34,739 nt of DNA from Treponema sp. (GTDB lineage: Bacteria > Spirochaetota > Spirochaetia > Treponematales > Treponemataceae), in NCBI GenBank assembly GCA_017392945.1, contig JAFOSK010000134.1:1-34739 (forward strand), read 5' to 3'. This document shows, in pieces, positions 26,534-34,658 of this stretch; the stretch's first letter is position 1, and each line of letters starts with the position of its first letter. Below the pieces are notes generated by a model. That model was not told where the DNA came from, did no database searches, and saw only the letters and a program-made list of their open reading frames with translations. Made by a program: the position numbers and the translations under genes.

Positions 26534-27352
26534 TTAAAATTCATCATGTATTAACCGGTACGCAACAGAACCTGGCAACGGTGTTTCAGGACATTCCTCT
26601 TTAGAAAACCAGCCCGCATCGGAGATTTCTTCTTTTTGTAAAACAATATCGCCACTTTTATATTCTGCCGTAAATGCAAGCATAAGCTGATCGGGAAACG
26701 GCCAGCTCTGGCTGCCCTTATACACAACGTTCTGTATTTCTATGCCAATTTCTTCTTTCACTTCCCTTTTTACTGCCTGTTCAGCTGTTTCACCGGATTC
26801 TATAAAACCGGCGATGCACGCATATATATCCTGATTGCGCTGTGCATGCCGTGCAAGAAGTATCTTTTCTCCATTACGGACTAAAACAATTACGCAAGGT
26901 TCAATTCTTGGAAAATAAATTTTATGACATACAGGACATTCCCGGGCAGAAAATTTTTCGCTTTCAACAAGCGGTTTACCGCATGAAGGACAAAAACGCA
27001 TTTCCCTTCTCCAATTCAATATTGCACGCGAACGGGAAGACTTTACAATCAGTTCCTCACCGTTATCAGCAAAAAACTGTCTCATCGGAATTTTTACGTA
27101 TTCCTGTGAAAACTCTATACCTTCCGAAACGGAAACCGCACAGATGCCAAAGGCCTTCTCTTCAAAAAAATCAGAGTTTTTGTCTAATTTATTAAAATAA
27201 ATAAGATCATTGAACTTTAGGAGTTCCCCGCTTTTTTTTAAAAAGATATCTCTGCCAGAAAAACAAAAGCAGGTCTCTTCTGAAAATTCAGGATTAGAAA
27301 TAAAAGCCATAAGCCGCTCCAAAGAAAAAATATAAATTTTCCAGTCATTCAC
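26534..27352 (-). CDS. nudC: NAD(H)/RNA-cap pyrophosphatase NudC
   Basis: 272 residues. A four-cysteine zinc ribbon (C121, C124, C139, C142; CPSCGKP and CPVCHKI) precedes a complete Nudix box (182-204: G182, E188, R196-E197, E200-E201, G203). SQSWPFP at 214-220 is the NudC-defining SQPWPFP motif with one change. The enzyme cleaves NADH to NMNH and AMP, and in bacteria removes NAD caps from RNA. The start codon is GTG, 5 nt after the cdd stop, with no real Shine-Dalgarno, so coupling to cdd is likely. Third gene of the HD-cdd-nudC operon. The N-terminal 110 residues are divergent, as usual. Confidence 0.9.
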   Translation of the reverse strand: MNDWKIYIFSLERLMAFISNPEFSEETCFCFSGRDIFLKKSGELLKFNDLIYFNKLDKNSDFFEEKAFGICAVSVSEGIEFSQEYVKIPMRQFFADNGEELIVKSSRSRAILNWRREMRFCPSCGKPLVESEKFSARECPVCHKIYFPRIEPCVIVLVRNGEKILLARHAQRNQDIYACIAGFIESGETAEQAVKREVKEEIGIEIQNVVYKGSQSWPFPDQLMLAFTAEYKSGDIVLQKEEISDAGWFSKEECPETPLPGSVAYRLIHDEF

Positions 27353-27357
27353 AAGCT

Positions 27358-27753
27358 TTACAGCGTAAAACTTTCAGGAAGAAGCTCTGCCAGAGTGAAA
27401 ATTTTATACTCATCTTTTGATTTTGCAAGAATGATTTTAAAATCTGGAGAACAAAATTCCCTCATCACCTGACGGCAGACTCCGCAGGGCGGACAAAAAT
27501 CCGTTATAACTCCATTCATTCCGCCCGCAATGCAGATTGCTTCAAATTCCTTTTCGCCTTCGCTGACAGCCTTGAATATGGCAGTACGCTCAGCGCAATT
27601 CGAAGGGCCATAAGCCGCATTTTCTACGTTGCATCCGCCATATATCTTACCTGTTTTTGAAAGCAGGGCAGCACCAACATGAAAATGAGAATAAGGACAA
27701 TAAGAAAACTTAAGCATTTCAAATGCCTTTTCAATCAACATAACTTCGTTCAT
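27358..27753 (-). CDS. cdd: cytidine deaminase
   Basis: 131 residues, the tetrameric short form. Zinc ligands C53 (in NCAER), C90 and C93 (PCGVC), and the proton shuttle E55, are present. FHVGAAL and GCNVENAAYG bind the nucleoside. GGAGG lies 6 nt before the ATG at 27753. A longer in-frame form would overlap the upstream HD gene by 28 nt and add a non-conserved tail, so it is rejected. It converts cytidine and deoxycytidine to uridine forms. It sits between an HD-domain nucleotidase and nudC, consistent with pyrimidine and nucleotide salvage. Confidence 0.93.
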   Translation of the reverse strand: MNEVMLIEKAFEMLKFSYCPYSHFHVGAALLSKTGKIYGGCNVENAAYGPSNCAERTAIFKAVSEGEKEFEAICIAGGMNGVITDFCPPCGVCRQVMREFCSPDFKIILAKSKDEYKIFTLAELLPESFTL

Positions 27754-27770
27754 ATTGCACCTCCAAGATC

Positions 27771-28388
27771 TCAGCGGTCTTTTATCCAACCCCTGCATAC
27801 AGAATTTTCAACGTTTTTTAAAATCCAGTCCCACACTTCCGGTAAAGTATCTTTTATTACTGCACACCTTTCCAAAAGCATTTTTTTTGTAACAGCCCCT
27901 TCCACCCAGGTATGTCCGCCTGTTAAAGTATTGTGAAGGAATGGCTGTATCCTGTCCATACAGGCAGCATATTTAGAGTCCGGTGTTTTCATACTGTCAA
28001 ATTCTTCCCATAGGAGCCGGATTTTCATACCTATTTCATCTGGAAGCATGCAGAACAGCCTGTCTGCCGCCTTTTTTTCACGTTCTGCCTTTGATTTGTT
28101 GCCATCAGTATCATAAGCGTAAGTATCACCGGCATAGATTTCTACAAGATCATGGACCACGCACATTTTTACGGCTCTGAAAATGTCTGTTCCGGCCGGA
28201 GCAAATTTTTCAAAAAGAACAGCCATAACCGCAATATGCCATGAATGCTCTGCATCGTTTTCGCAACGGCTTTTATCTATCAGCATAGTTCTGCGAAATA
28301 CAGAAGTCATTTTATCTATTTCTGCCGAAAATTTTAAAATTTTATTTACATCTTCATTAATACACGGAACAAACTCTTCAATAGCCAT
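27771..28388 (-). CDS. HD-domain 5'-nucleotidase-like protein (YfbR/HDDC2 family)
   Basis: 205 residues, with metal ligands in AEHSWH (H48), VVHD (H79, D80) and a later Asp (CMDRIQPF, near 153). RRTMLIDKSRCENDAEHSW and HDLVEIYAGDTYAYD match the HDDC2/YfbR pattern of deoxynucleoside 5'-monophosphatases. Together with the following cytidine deaminase (17 nt gap) this would send dCMP to deoxycytidine and deoxyuridine. It is the first gene of the unit. No Shine-Dalgarno is present, and the -10 TATTAT ends 6 nt before the ATG, so the mRNA is probably leaderless. Related HD proteins can act on other nucleotides. Confidence 0.8.
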   Translation of the reverse strand: MAIEEFVPCINEDVNKILKFSAEIDKMTSVFRRTMLIDKSRCENDAEHSWHIAVMAVLFEKFAPAGTDIFRAVKMCVVHDLVEIYAGDTYAYDTDGNKSKAEREKKAADRLFCMLPDEIGMKIRLLWEEFDSMKTPDSKYAACMDRIQPFLHNTLTGGHTWVEGAVTKKMLLERCAVIKDTLPEVWDWILKNVENSVCRGWIKDR

Positions 28389-28423
28389 ATATCAATAATA
28401 AATCACAGTGCTTGATTATGCAA
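28389..28423 (-). promoter_or_regulatory. promoter with leaderless geometry for HD gene
   Basis: Minus strand TTGCAT (28423-28418), exactly 17 nt, TATTAT (28400-28395), then six bases to the ATG. The predicted +1 is 28388, the A of ATG. Confidence 0.5.
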
Positions 28424-28724
28424 TGAACATTTCTATAGCAAAGACAGAAACGCAGCATGCACACGCAACAGGAAAAAGCCCTGCTCCAAAAAAGGCAAGC
28501 ACAACACCAACAACTAGCGCGATTATACCAGAAGCCGGAGTTTGAGTTGCCTGAATTATTGCCGGGAATGTCATTACAGATAGAGTTACATAGGGAACAT
28601 AATATAGAAATGACTTTATAAACCTGTTGTTTATAGGCTTTCTTATTAATGTAAGAGGTAGAACCCTTATAAGATAGGTAACGAAAGCTGCCGTAAGAAT
28701 TGAAATGTATGCGCCGTTATTCAT
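28416..28724 (-). CDS. azlD: branched-chain amino acid exporter small subunit AzlD
   Basis: 102 residues, almost entirely hydrophobic with about four membrane segments and the short polar loop LIRKPINNRF that is typical of AzlD. Overlaps the end of azlC by 8 nt, with AGGAG 10 nt before the ATG, so the two are translationally coupled. Together they form a two-component inner-membrane exporter for leucine, isoleucine, valine or analogues. The promoter of the HD gene lies within its last codons. Confidence 0.88.
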   Translation of the reverse strand: MNNGAYISILTAAFVTYLIRVLPLTLIRKPINNRFIKSFLYYVPYVTLSVMTFPAIIQATQTPASGIIALVVGVVLAFFGAGLFPVACACCVSVFAIEMFIA

Positions 28725-29454
28725 TTTCTGACGTCTCCTGTTTACATGCCTCTGAAGGTTCCTTTGGCAACGGCTTTATGACAGCCGCAATGGAAGCAAT
28801 CAGAATCGTAAGAATTATTGTCCTGTTTCCCTCAGAGAGATTCTTTAAATGCGGCAAAACAGAAAACCCATAACTAAAAACAAAACCAGAAAGAACGGAA
28901 AGCGCAATCACAGGATTTCTTTTTGCAGGCGGAATTATAATTGCAACGAACATCCCGTAAAGAGCGACAGAAAGAGCACTGACAATGCGGACAGGAAGAT
29001 ACGTTCCTGCAAGAATTCCAAGCGAAGTTGCAATTGACCACATCGGAACGGCAAACAGAAGTGCACCGTAATTATACAGCGGCTCGACGTTTTTTCCGCG
29101 GGCAATCGAAATCCCGAATATTTCATCAGTTATTCCAAAGCCAACCAAAAGACGATGATAGAAGGGCGTATCATTGGCGAACCGCTGACTCAGAGAACAG
29201 CTCATAAGAAAATACCGCGCATTAATAACTATAGAAATAAGAGCAATCTCAAAAACCTTTTCAGATGACTGTATTGCTTTAAAAAGCGCATTTTCACCGG
29301 CAGAAGCAATGTTCAAAAAACTTGCAATAAACCCCTGCAAGGGAGTGAGACCTGCATTCTTTGCAACAATCCCAAGACTGAATGCAACGGCAAAATAACC
29401 AAGACCAATTGGAATGCCGTCACGGAAACCTTCAAAAAAAACGTTCCTTTTCAT
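28717..29454 (-). CDS. azlC: branched-chain amino acid exporter large subunit AzlC
   Basis: 245 residues with six to eight membrane segments. Typical AzlC features are the N-terminal FRDGIPIGLGYFAVAFSLGIVAKNAGL and the segment FGITDEIFGIS. Function with AzlD: proton-driven export of branched-chain amino acids. No Shine-Dalgarno is present. A TTGTAA/17/TATTAT promoter predicts a leader of only 1-2 nt. It lies just downstream of the opp operon (18 nt gap to the oppCD stop), and its promoter sits right there. Confidence 0.9.
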   Translation of the reverse strand: MKRNVFFEGFRDGIPIGLGYFAVAFSLGIVAKNAGLTPLQGFIASFLNIASAGENALFKAIQSSEKVFEIALISIVINARYFLMSCSLSQRFANDTPFYHRLLVGFGITDEIFGISIARGKNVEPLYNYGALLFAVPMWSIATSLGILAGTYLPVRIVSALSVALYGMFVAIIIPPAKRNPVIALSVLSGFVFSYGFSVLPHLKNLSEGNRTIILTILIASIAAVIKPLPKEPSEACKQETSENE

Positions 29455-29456
29455 AT

Positions 29457-29491
29457 AGAAATATAATACTATTTATACAAAACTTTTACAA
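29457..29491 (-). promoter_or_regulatory. azlC: azlC promoter with near-leaderless geometry
   Basis: Minus strand TTGTAA, 17 nt, TATTAT, then eight bases to the ATG. An overlapping TATATT ends 5 nt before the ATG. Either gives a leader of 0-2 nt. The -35 lies in the last codons of oppCD. Edges approximate. Confidence 0.4.
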
Positions 29492-31554
29492 ACAGCATCT
29501 TTTTCCGTACATTCAGGAGTTGCATATGAACAGCGGGGAGCAAACGGACAGCCTGGCTCCGGGAATGCTGGATCTGAAACACGGCCCGGAATTGAAATCA
29601 TACGTTTTTTTGTATAGTGACTCCCGAATTCCGGCATAGCAGAAATAAGGGCTTTAGTATACGGATGACGCGGATTATGCATTATCTGATCAGCCGTTCC
29701 TGTTTCCATTACTTTTCCGCCGTACATTACAGCAATTCTGTCGCAGATCTGAGCAACAAGACTTATATTATGACTTATAAAAATAATAGAAAGCCCCCGT
29801 TCCTCCTTAAGCTTAAGCAGCAAGGAAACAATCTGCGCCTGAATTGTTACGTCAAGAGCTGTTGTAGGCTCATCGGCAATAAGAAGACGGCAGTTCTGGG
29901 CAAGAGCGAGCGCAATTCCAATGCGCTGAAGCTGCCCGCCGCTGAACTGATGCGGATAAGAAGCAAGCCGTTTTGCAGGATCAGGCAATCCTACTTCTGC
30001 GAGCAGTTTTTCTGCTTTTGCATAGGCTTCTTCCCTGGTTATTTCCGGCTCTTTTACCATGAATGTTTCCCAAAAAACGGAACCTATCGTCTGCAGGGGA
30101 TCAAAAGACCTGCCTGGCTCCTGAAAAATCAGCGCAATTTCTGAACCGCGGTATTTTCGAAGTTCATTCTGGCTTAATGCAGTAAGATCACGGCCTTTAT
30201 AATAAATATGACCAGAAAGTTCTGCATTTGCAGGAAGAAGTCCGGGAATCGCTGTTGTAGAAACAGACTTTCCAGAGCCGGATTCGCCTACAAGGCCAAG
30301 AATTTCGCCTTTATTTACATGAAAGGATACGCCCCTTACTCCATAGACGGGAATCCGGGAAACACCGCGGAGAATTGAGAACGTAACATTAAGATCTTCT
30401 ACAGAGAGAAGAACCTCCGGGGCGTTACGGGGCAGAGCCCCGTTAGAAGGGGTAGACGGCAACGGAGTGCCGGCGAGGGGAAGGCTTTCCCCCTTCCTTC
30501 TTTTTTTTCTGAAAATAATGCTGTAAGGATCAAAAAAGTCGCGGAGTGCATCTCCCAAAAAATTAAATGCCAAAGTTACAATCAGAAGCATCAGAACCGG
30601 GTACAAAAGCCACGGAAAACTACGCAGGTTTGAAAGCGTTGAAATGTCCCGGTTTATCATTGAGCCCCAGCTTACGGACGGATCATTTATTCCAAGACCA
30701 AGGTAGGAAAGAGCGGTCTCGCTCATTATGTAGCCCGGAATACTTAGCGTAATGCCGACGATAAGATAACTTGAAATCTGAGGAATTATGTGACGGATAA
30801 TCACGATGATTGCAGGAATTCCTTCAAGGGCTGCATCGATTACGAATTCCTCGCGTTTTATTGCATGAATCATTCCGCGCAAGGTTCGTGCCATTCCGGG
30901 CCAACCTACAAGCGCAAGAATCAGCGTTATTATCATGTAGGATGTTCCGCTGTCCATTTTTGTATTTAGAATTGAGCGCAGGAACAGGATAAAATAAAGT
31001 CCCGGAAAAAGCATAAAGAATTCTGCGGAGCGCATGATAATCCAGTCAGCGGCAGAGCCGAAATATCCGCTTATTCCGCCCAAAATTACGGCAAGAATCA
31101 AAGAAACTGCTGTCGCAACGAATCCAATCGTAAGGGAAATACGGCTTCCCTGAATTATGCGGCTGAAAATATCACGTCCAAGATTGTCAGCCCCCATAAG
31201 ATAAGCCGGATAGTCAGAATCAGATCCTATGATATGACGGCTGCAAGGAATTATTCCAAAAATTCTGTATTCATACCCCTTTGCAAAGAATTTTAAAGAA
31301 TGAATGCATTCTTCATCCTTTACACGCACGTATTTCCAACTGGCTTTATTTATAGAACGGAATTCGCGGACTTTTATTCCATTGAGCGTAAGCTGAACGT
31401 TCGCAGGATGAAAGGTATTGTTTTCAAACGAGCGGGAAGCTTTGTATGGAGCAAAAAAATCTGCAAAAATCATTATAAAATACAGAATTGCAAGAATGAC
31501 AGCAGAAGCTAAAGCTAACGGTCTGTTCCTAAGATAATCAAAAAACTTTTTCAT
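29473..31554 (-). CDS. oppCD: fused oligopeptide ABC permease-ATPase (OppC-OppD)
   Basis: 693 residues. Residues 1-350 are an OppC-type permease: TM1 at about 12-32, a large extracytoplasmic loop, a core of five membrane segments, and the EAA-like loop FVIDAALEGIPAIIVIIRHI. It ends with GDALRDFFDPY, as OppC proteins do. Residues 379-693 are a complete OppD ATPase: Walker A GESGSGKS (423-430), signature FSGGQ, Walker B LLIADEP, H-loop FISHN, and a C-terminal four-cysteine motif (CPFAPRC...C...C). Between them, residues about 352-378 are a Pro/Ser/Leu-rich linker encoded by a GC-rich hairpin repeat. A fused transporter is plausible, since such fusions are known in other phyla. GGGGAGG before the ATG supports the start. 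Third gene after oppA and oppB. Confidence 0.85.
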   Translation of the reverse strand: MKKFFDYLRNRPLALASAVILAILYFIMIFADFFAPYKASRSFENNTFHPANVQLTLNGIKVREFRSINKASWKYVRVKDEECIHSLKFFAKGYEYRIFGIIPCSRHIIGSDSDYPAYLMGADNLGRDIFSRIIQGSRISLTIGFVATAVSLILAVILGGISGYFGSAADWIIMRSAEFFMLFPGLYFILFLRSILNTKMDSGTSYMIITLILALVGWPGMARTLRGMIHAIKREEFVIDAALEGIPAIIVIIRHIIPQISSYLIVGITLSIPGYIMSETALSYLGLGINDPSVSWGSMINRDISTLSNLRSFPWLLYPVLMLLIVTLAFNFLGDALRDFFDPYSIIFRKKRRKGESLPLAGTPLPSTPSNGALPRNAPEVLLSVEDLNVTFSILRGVSRIPVYGVRGVSFHVNKGEILGLVGESGSGKSVSTTAIPGLLPANAELSGHIYYKGRDLTALSQNELRKYRGSEIALIFQEPGRSFDPLQTIGSVFWETFMVKEPEITREEAYAKAEKLLAEVGLPDPAKRLASYPHQFSGGQLQRIGIALALAQNCRLLIADEPTTALDVTIQAQIVSLLLKLKEERGLSIIFISHNISLVAQICDRIAVMYGGKVMETGTADQIMHNPRHPYTKALISAMPEFGSHYTKKRMISIPGRVSDPAFPEPGCPFAPRCSYATPECTEKDAVCKSFV
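30421..30500. repeat. in-frame GC-rich triple-hairpin repeat inside oppCD
   Basis: Three perfect hairpins in 66 bp: ACGGGGC/GCCCCGT (30427-30443), CGGCA/TGCCG (30457-30472) and GGGGAA/TTCCCC (30477-30492). Base composition is far richer in GC than the flanking gene. It falls exactly between the OppC and OppD domains and has no stop in the reading frame. Confidence 0.7.
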
Positions 31555-31572
31555 TTCTGTCCTCCCCTGCCT

Positions 31573-32679
31573 TTAGTCCTTACCGTACCTGATTCTTGGA
31601 TCTACGAATGCCAGCAGGATATCACTTATTATCATTCCCACCAGAACCAATGCGGACGAAAACATACTCGTAGCAAGCACAAGATTTATATCCTGCTGAA
31701 GGACAGCTTCATATGTAAGCCGTCCGATCCCTGGATATGCAAAGATGATTTCAAGCAAAAGGGAACCACTGAAAAGGCTTGCAAGGAGATTCGCGCTTCC
31801 TGTTATATACGGATTAAGAGTATTTCTGAATGCATGGTTAAGATAAACACGACGTTCGTTTATTCCACGGGCACGCAAAGCGAATATGTACGGAAGTCCA
31901 AGCTGATCGAGCATTGTAGAGCGAATCATCCGCAAAGTACCGCCAGCTCCCCCAAAGAAGGAGGCAAGAAGCGGTAAAAAAACATGATGCATATAGCTGA
32001 GTGAGAAAGCAGCCGGAGATGATTCAAACGGAAAATCCGGGTAAGCCGTTACAGGGAACAACCTTGTTACAGATGCAAAAAGTTGAATAAGAATAAGAAG
32101 AAGGATTGACGGAAATGCATGAAAAAACAAGGCAAAGAATGTAACGGCAACATCAATTTTTGTCCCAGCTTTACTTGAAAAATAAACGCCCAGCAAAAAA
32201 GAAAACACCGTTATAAATACAAGAGAAATCAAGTTCAACAAAACAGAATTCCATATTCTGGAAGCAATCAGAAAACTTACAGGTGCACGGCTTACAAGAC
32301 TTATTCCCAGATCATGATGAAACAGAACCCGGTTAAGCCACTTCGCATATTGCACGTAAAAAGGCTTGTCCAATCCGAATTCCTTGCGTAGATTTTCCAT
32401 TTGTTTTTCAGAAAAATTTTCGTTCGCTGTAACCTGAGAACCACCTGCAGAAGCCTTTGAACTTTCCATGCCGGACATAAGCTGCTGCGTCATCATCTGA
32501 TCAACTATATCTCCAGGCGCAAGTTCCATAAGTGCAAACAGAGAAAAGCCAAGCAGATACAAAAGTACGAACATAGTAAAAATTCTGCCGGTTATAAATG
32601 CCGCAAGCGGAGCCTTTTTTTTGTACATTTTCCACGGCACTGATATAAGACCTGTAATCTTTTTAAACGAATCTTTCAT
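31573..32679 (-). CDS. oppB: oligopeptide ABC permease OppB
   Basis: 368 residues, about six membrane segments. TM1 (about 30-50) is followed by the PGDIVDQM motif, then a polar stretch (SGMESSKASAGGSQ...) and LRKEFGLDKPFYVQYAKWL, all standard for OppB. The EAA loop LPYIFALRARGINERRVYLNHAFRNTL couples to the ATPase. An in-frame GTG 12 nt upstream directly overlaps the AGGAG ribosome site, so the ATG at 32679 (11 nt after AGGAG) is chosen. The gene starts 33 nt after oppA and ends 18 nt before oppCD. It forms the translocation pore with the OppC half of the next gene product. Confidence 0.9.
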   Translation of the reverse strand: MKDSFKKITGLISVPWKMYKKKAPLAAFITGRIFTMFVLLYLLGFSLFALMELAPGDIVDQMMTQQLMSGMESSKASAGGSQVTANENFSEKQMENLRKEFGLDKPFYVQYAKWLNRVLFHHDLGISLVSRAPVSFLIASRIWNSVLLNLISLVFITVFSFLLGVYFSSKAGTKIDVAVTFFALFFHAFPSILLLILIQLFASVTRLFPVTAYPDFPFESSPAAFSLSYMHHVFLPLLASFFGGAGGTLRMIRSTMLDQLGLPYIFALRARGINERRVYLNHAFRNTLNPYITGSANLLASLFSGSLLLEIIFAYPGIGRLTYEAVLQQDINLVLATSMFSSALVLVGMIISDILLAFVDPRIRYGKD

Positions 32680-32712
32680 AACAGTTTTCACTCCTGATAA
32701 TTTCTTAGGCTT

Positions 32713-34554
32713 TTACTGAACGTTGCGTAGAAAAATATGGTCTGTCATAAAGCCATTCTTATTGTCATAAAAGACGTTGGACAAATCCCATTTGTTCCTT
32801 ACAGCCGCAAAAGAAAGCGGGCGGACAAGATAAATTACCGGACACTGCTCCAAAATAATCCGCTGGAATTCATCCCAGAATACCTTAGCTTCAGCCTTAT
32901 CATTCGTGTAAGAGCCCTCATTATAAAGATAGTCAAGCCGTGCCTCCCAATCCGTTGCAGGCTGCTTTTGAAGAGGATACCAAAGATGAAGATTTCCGCC
33001 CGATGGCCAAACATTGCTTCCCTGACTTGGAAACATATTCGCACCCAGACCTATTATTACACTTTGCCAGTCATAAGAAGACGAAAGCATCTCTATAATC
33101 TTCTGAAAATCAATCTGACGTATATTCACCTTAATTCCAACCTTTGAACATTCATCGGAAATTATAAGTGCAATATCATTTGTAACAGATGAAGACGAAG
33201 CTATGGAAAGATCAAATTCAACAGCTGTTCCAGAAGAATCCCTCATCACACCGTCTTTATCCCGGCTGAAACCAGCAGAATCAAGCAGCGACAAGGCCAT
33301 TTCTTTATTGTACTGGTAACGGAGCATAATATCAGGATTGTACATAGGATTTGCATCTGGAAAAAAATCATATTTTGCAGAAGCAAGTCCACGGTATGTC
33401 TGAGAAATTATTCTGTCCCTGTTCAACAGGCAGCTCATAGCCTGTCTGAACTGCTTTATACAGAACCATCTGTAGAACGGTTCTTTTGAATTTATTGGAT
33501 TCTGATTGAACGACCACAGCGAGGCTCCAATAGAACCTTCTGCGTTAAATACTGTATATTCATCATTCTGATTTTCAATCACATCATTAAGTTCTTCAGG
33601 ACGCGGCATATAAGAATCCATTCTCCCCTGCTTAAACAAGAGATAATTCGTATTCATGTCGCCCACAATCTGATAAACCTGCTTTTCGGTGTACGGAACA
33701 GAACAACCGTTTCCATCTTTCTCCCAATAATAAGGATTTCTAGAAAACACAAGTCTTTGAGAAGGAGAATATTCAGAAAGATACCATTTGCCGCAACTAG
33801 GAATAGAACGGACATCTGCATTCACCGGGAAAAGCCCCTTAACGCCGTCTGCACCGCTCTTTTTCTTTGCTTCCTTGTAAATAAAAGAAGGGCAAAGCGA
33901 CATATTCGTGGCAAGCAGGGGATCAGAAACTATGCGGGGGAATATAAAATCAAAATGCCTGTCGTCTATTTTTACACATTCAACCCTTTTTGATTCACCG
34001 TCAGGCATTGTACACCACTGCTGAGCATACCCGCTGGAACCAAACTGCTCATCCCCTGCAATTTCATTGTACCAGAACACAAAATCATCGCTCGTAACAG
34101 GGATCTTTCGGTCGCTTCCGTACCAGGTCCAGTATAAACCGTCCCTAAGCGTATAATGGACTGTAAGAGTTTCTTTCCTCTGATCAATTTCAATCTCAAA
34201 AAATGCCAGATGAGGCTTCCATTGCCGGGATGAAAAATCATAATCTACAAGATAATCCAACATCATGGAAACAATACCAGCAGAAACTGCATCTCTTTCT
34301 GCAATAAGCTGATTGAATGTCTTAGGATCGCTTAGAATTGAATCCTGCCATACACCGCCCACCAAACCGTCTTTAAAAACATCATCATTGTACGGTTTGC
34401 TCAGAGTCTTGAATACGAGACCTTCACCCTCAGAAGCCGTAATTTCAGCAATTTCTGCCAGAGTCATATCCTGAACTTTATTACAACCAAAAAAAAGAAC
34501 AGAAAAAAGAAAAAAAAGAACCTGCCGCCTAAGAAAATATATAAACCTGCTCAT
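32713..34554 (-). CDS. oppA: oligopeptide-binding lipoprotein OppA (SBP family 5)
   Basis: 613 residues. The signal MSRFIYFLRRQVLFFLFSVLFFGC carries a spirochaete-style lipobox (LFFGC, C24). Family 5 binding-protein pattern: FNQLIAERDAVSAGI near the N-terminus, VHYTLRDGLYWTWYG...TSDDFVFWYN in the middle, then FRQAMSCLLNRDRI and a C-terminal lobe. It captures peptides (or another solute of the family) outside the inner membrane for OppB/OppCD/OppF. First gene of the operon. There is no Shine-Dalgarno. TAAAAT ends 6 nt before the ATG, with TTCACT 17 nt further upstream, predicting a leaderless mRNA. Confidence 0.88.
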   Translation of the reverse strand: MSRFIYFLRRQVLFFLFSVLFFGCNKVQDMTLAEIAEITASEGEGLVFKTLSKPYNDDVFKDGLVGGVWQDSILSDPKTFNQLIAERDAVSAGIVSMMLDYLVDYDFSSRQWKPHLAFFEIEIDQRKETLTVHYTLRDGLYWTWYGSDRKIPVTSDDFVFWYNEIAGDEQFGSSGYAQQWCTMPDGESKRVECVKIDDRHFDFIFPRIVSDPLLATNMSLCPSFIYKEAKKKSGADGVKGLFPVNADVRSIPSCGKWYLSEYSPSQRLVFSRNPYYWEKDGNGCSVPYTEKQVYQIVGDMNTNYLLFKQGRMDSYMPRPEELNDVIENQNDEYTVFNAEGSIGASLWSFNQNPINSKEPFYRWFCIKQFRQAMSCLLNRDRIISQTYRGLASAKYDFFPDANPMYNPDIMLRYQYNKEMALSLLDSAGFSRDKDGVMRDSSGTAVEFDLSIASSSSVTNDIALIISDECSKVGIKVNIRQIDFQKIIEMLSSSYDWQSVIIGLGANMFPSQGSNVWPSGGNLHLWYPLQKQPATDWEARLDYLYNEGSYTNDKAEAKVFWDEFQRIILEQCPVIYLVRPLSFAAVRNKWDLSNVFYDNKNGFMTDHIFLRNVQ

Positions 34555-34604
34555 TGTTCTATTTTACAACAACTACTAATAAAAGTGAATTAAGAACAGC
34601 TCAA
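34555..34604 (-). promoter_or_regulatory. oppA: oppA promoter region, leaderless geometry
   Basis: Minus strand TTCACT (34589-34584), 17 nt, TAAAAT (34566-34561), then six bases to the ATG. An alternative is TTGAGC (34604-34599), 17 nt, TATTAG (34581-34576), which would give a leader of about 15 nt. Confidence 0.45.
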
Positions 34605-34658
34605 ACACATTGTAAATTTGAAACAATCTAGGCTGATTATCCGGGCCACATAAATCAC

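Noticed and set aside
27754..27798. Extended cytidine deaminase N-terminus
   Set aside because: Would overlap the HD gene and ignore the GGAGG site before the ATG at 27753; the extra residues do not match the family.
29617..30144. 175-codon open frame antisense to the OppD domain
   Set aside because: The opposite strand encodes clear ABC-ATPase motifs; the frame arises from codon bias.
29473..31554. OppC-OppD fusion as a sequencing frameshift
   Set aside because: The frame is uninterrupted through a structured repeat and both domains are complete. A stop lost by sequence error cannot be fully excluded, but nothing in the sequence points to it.
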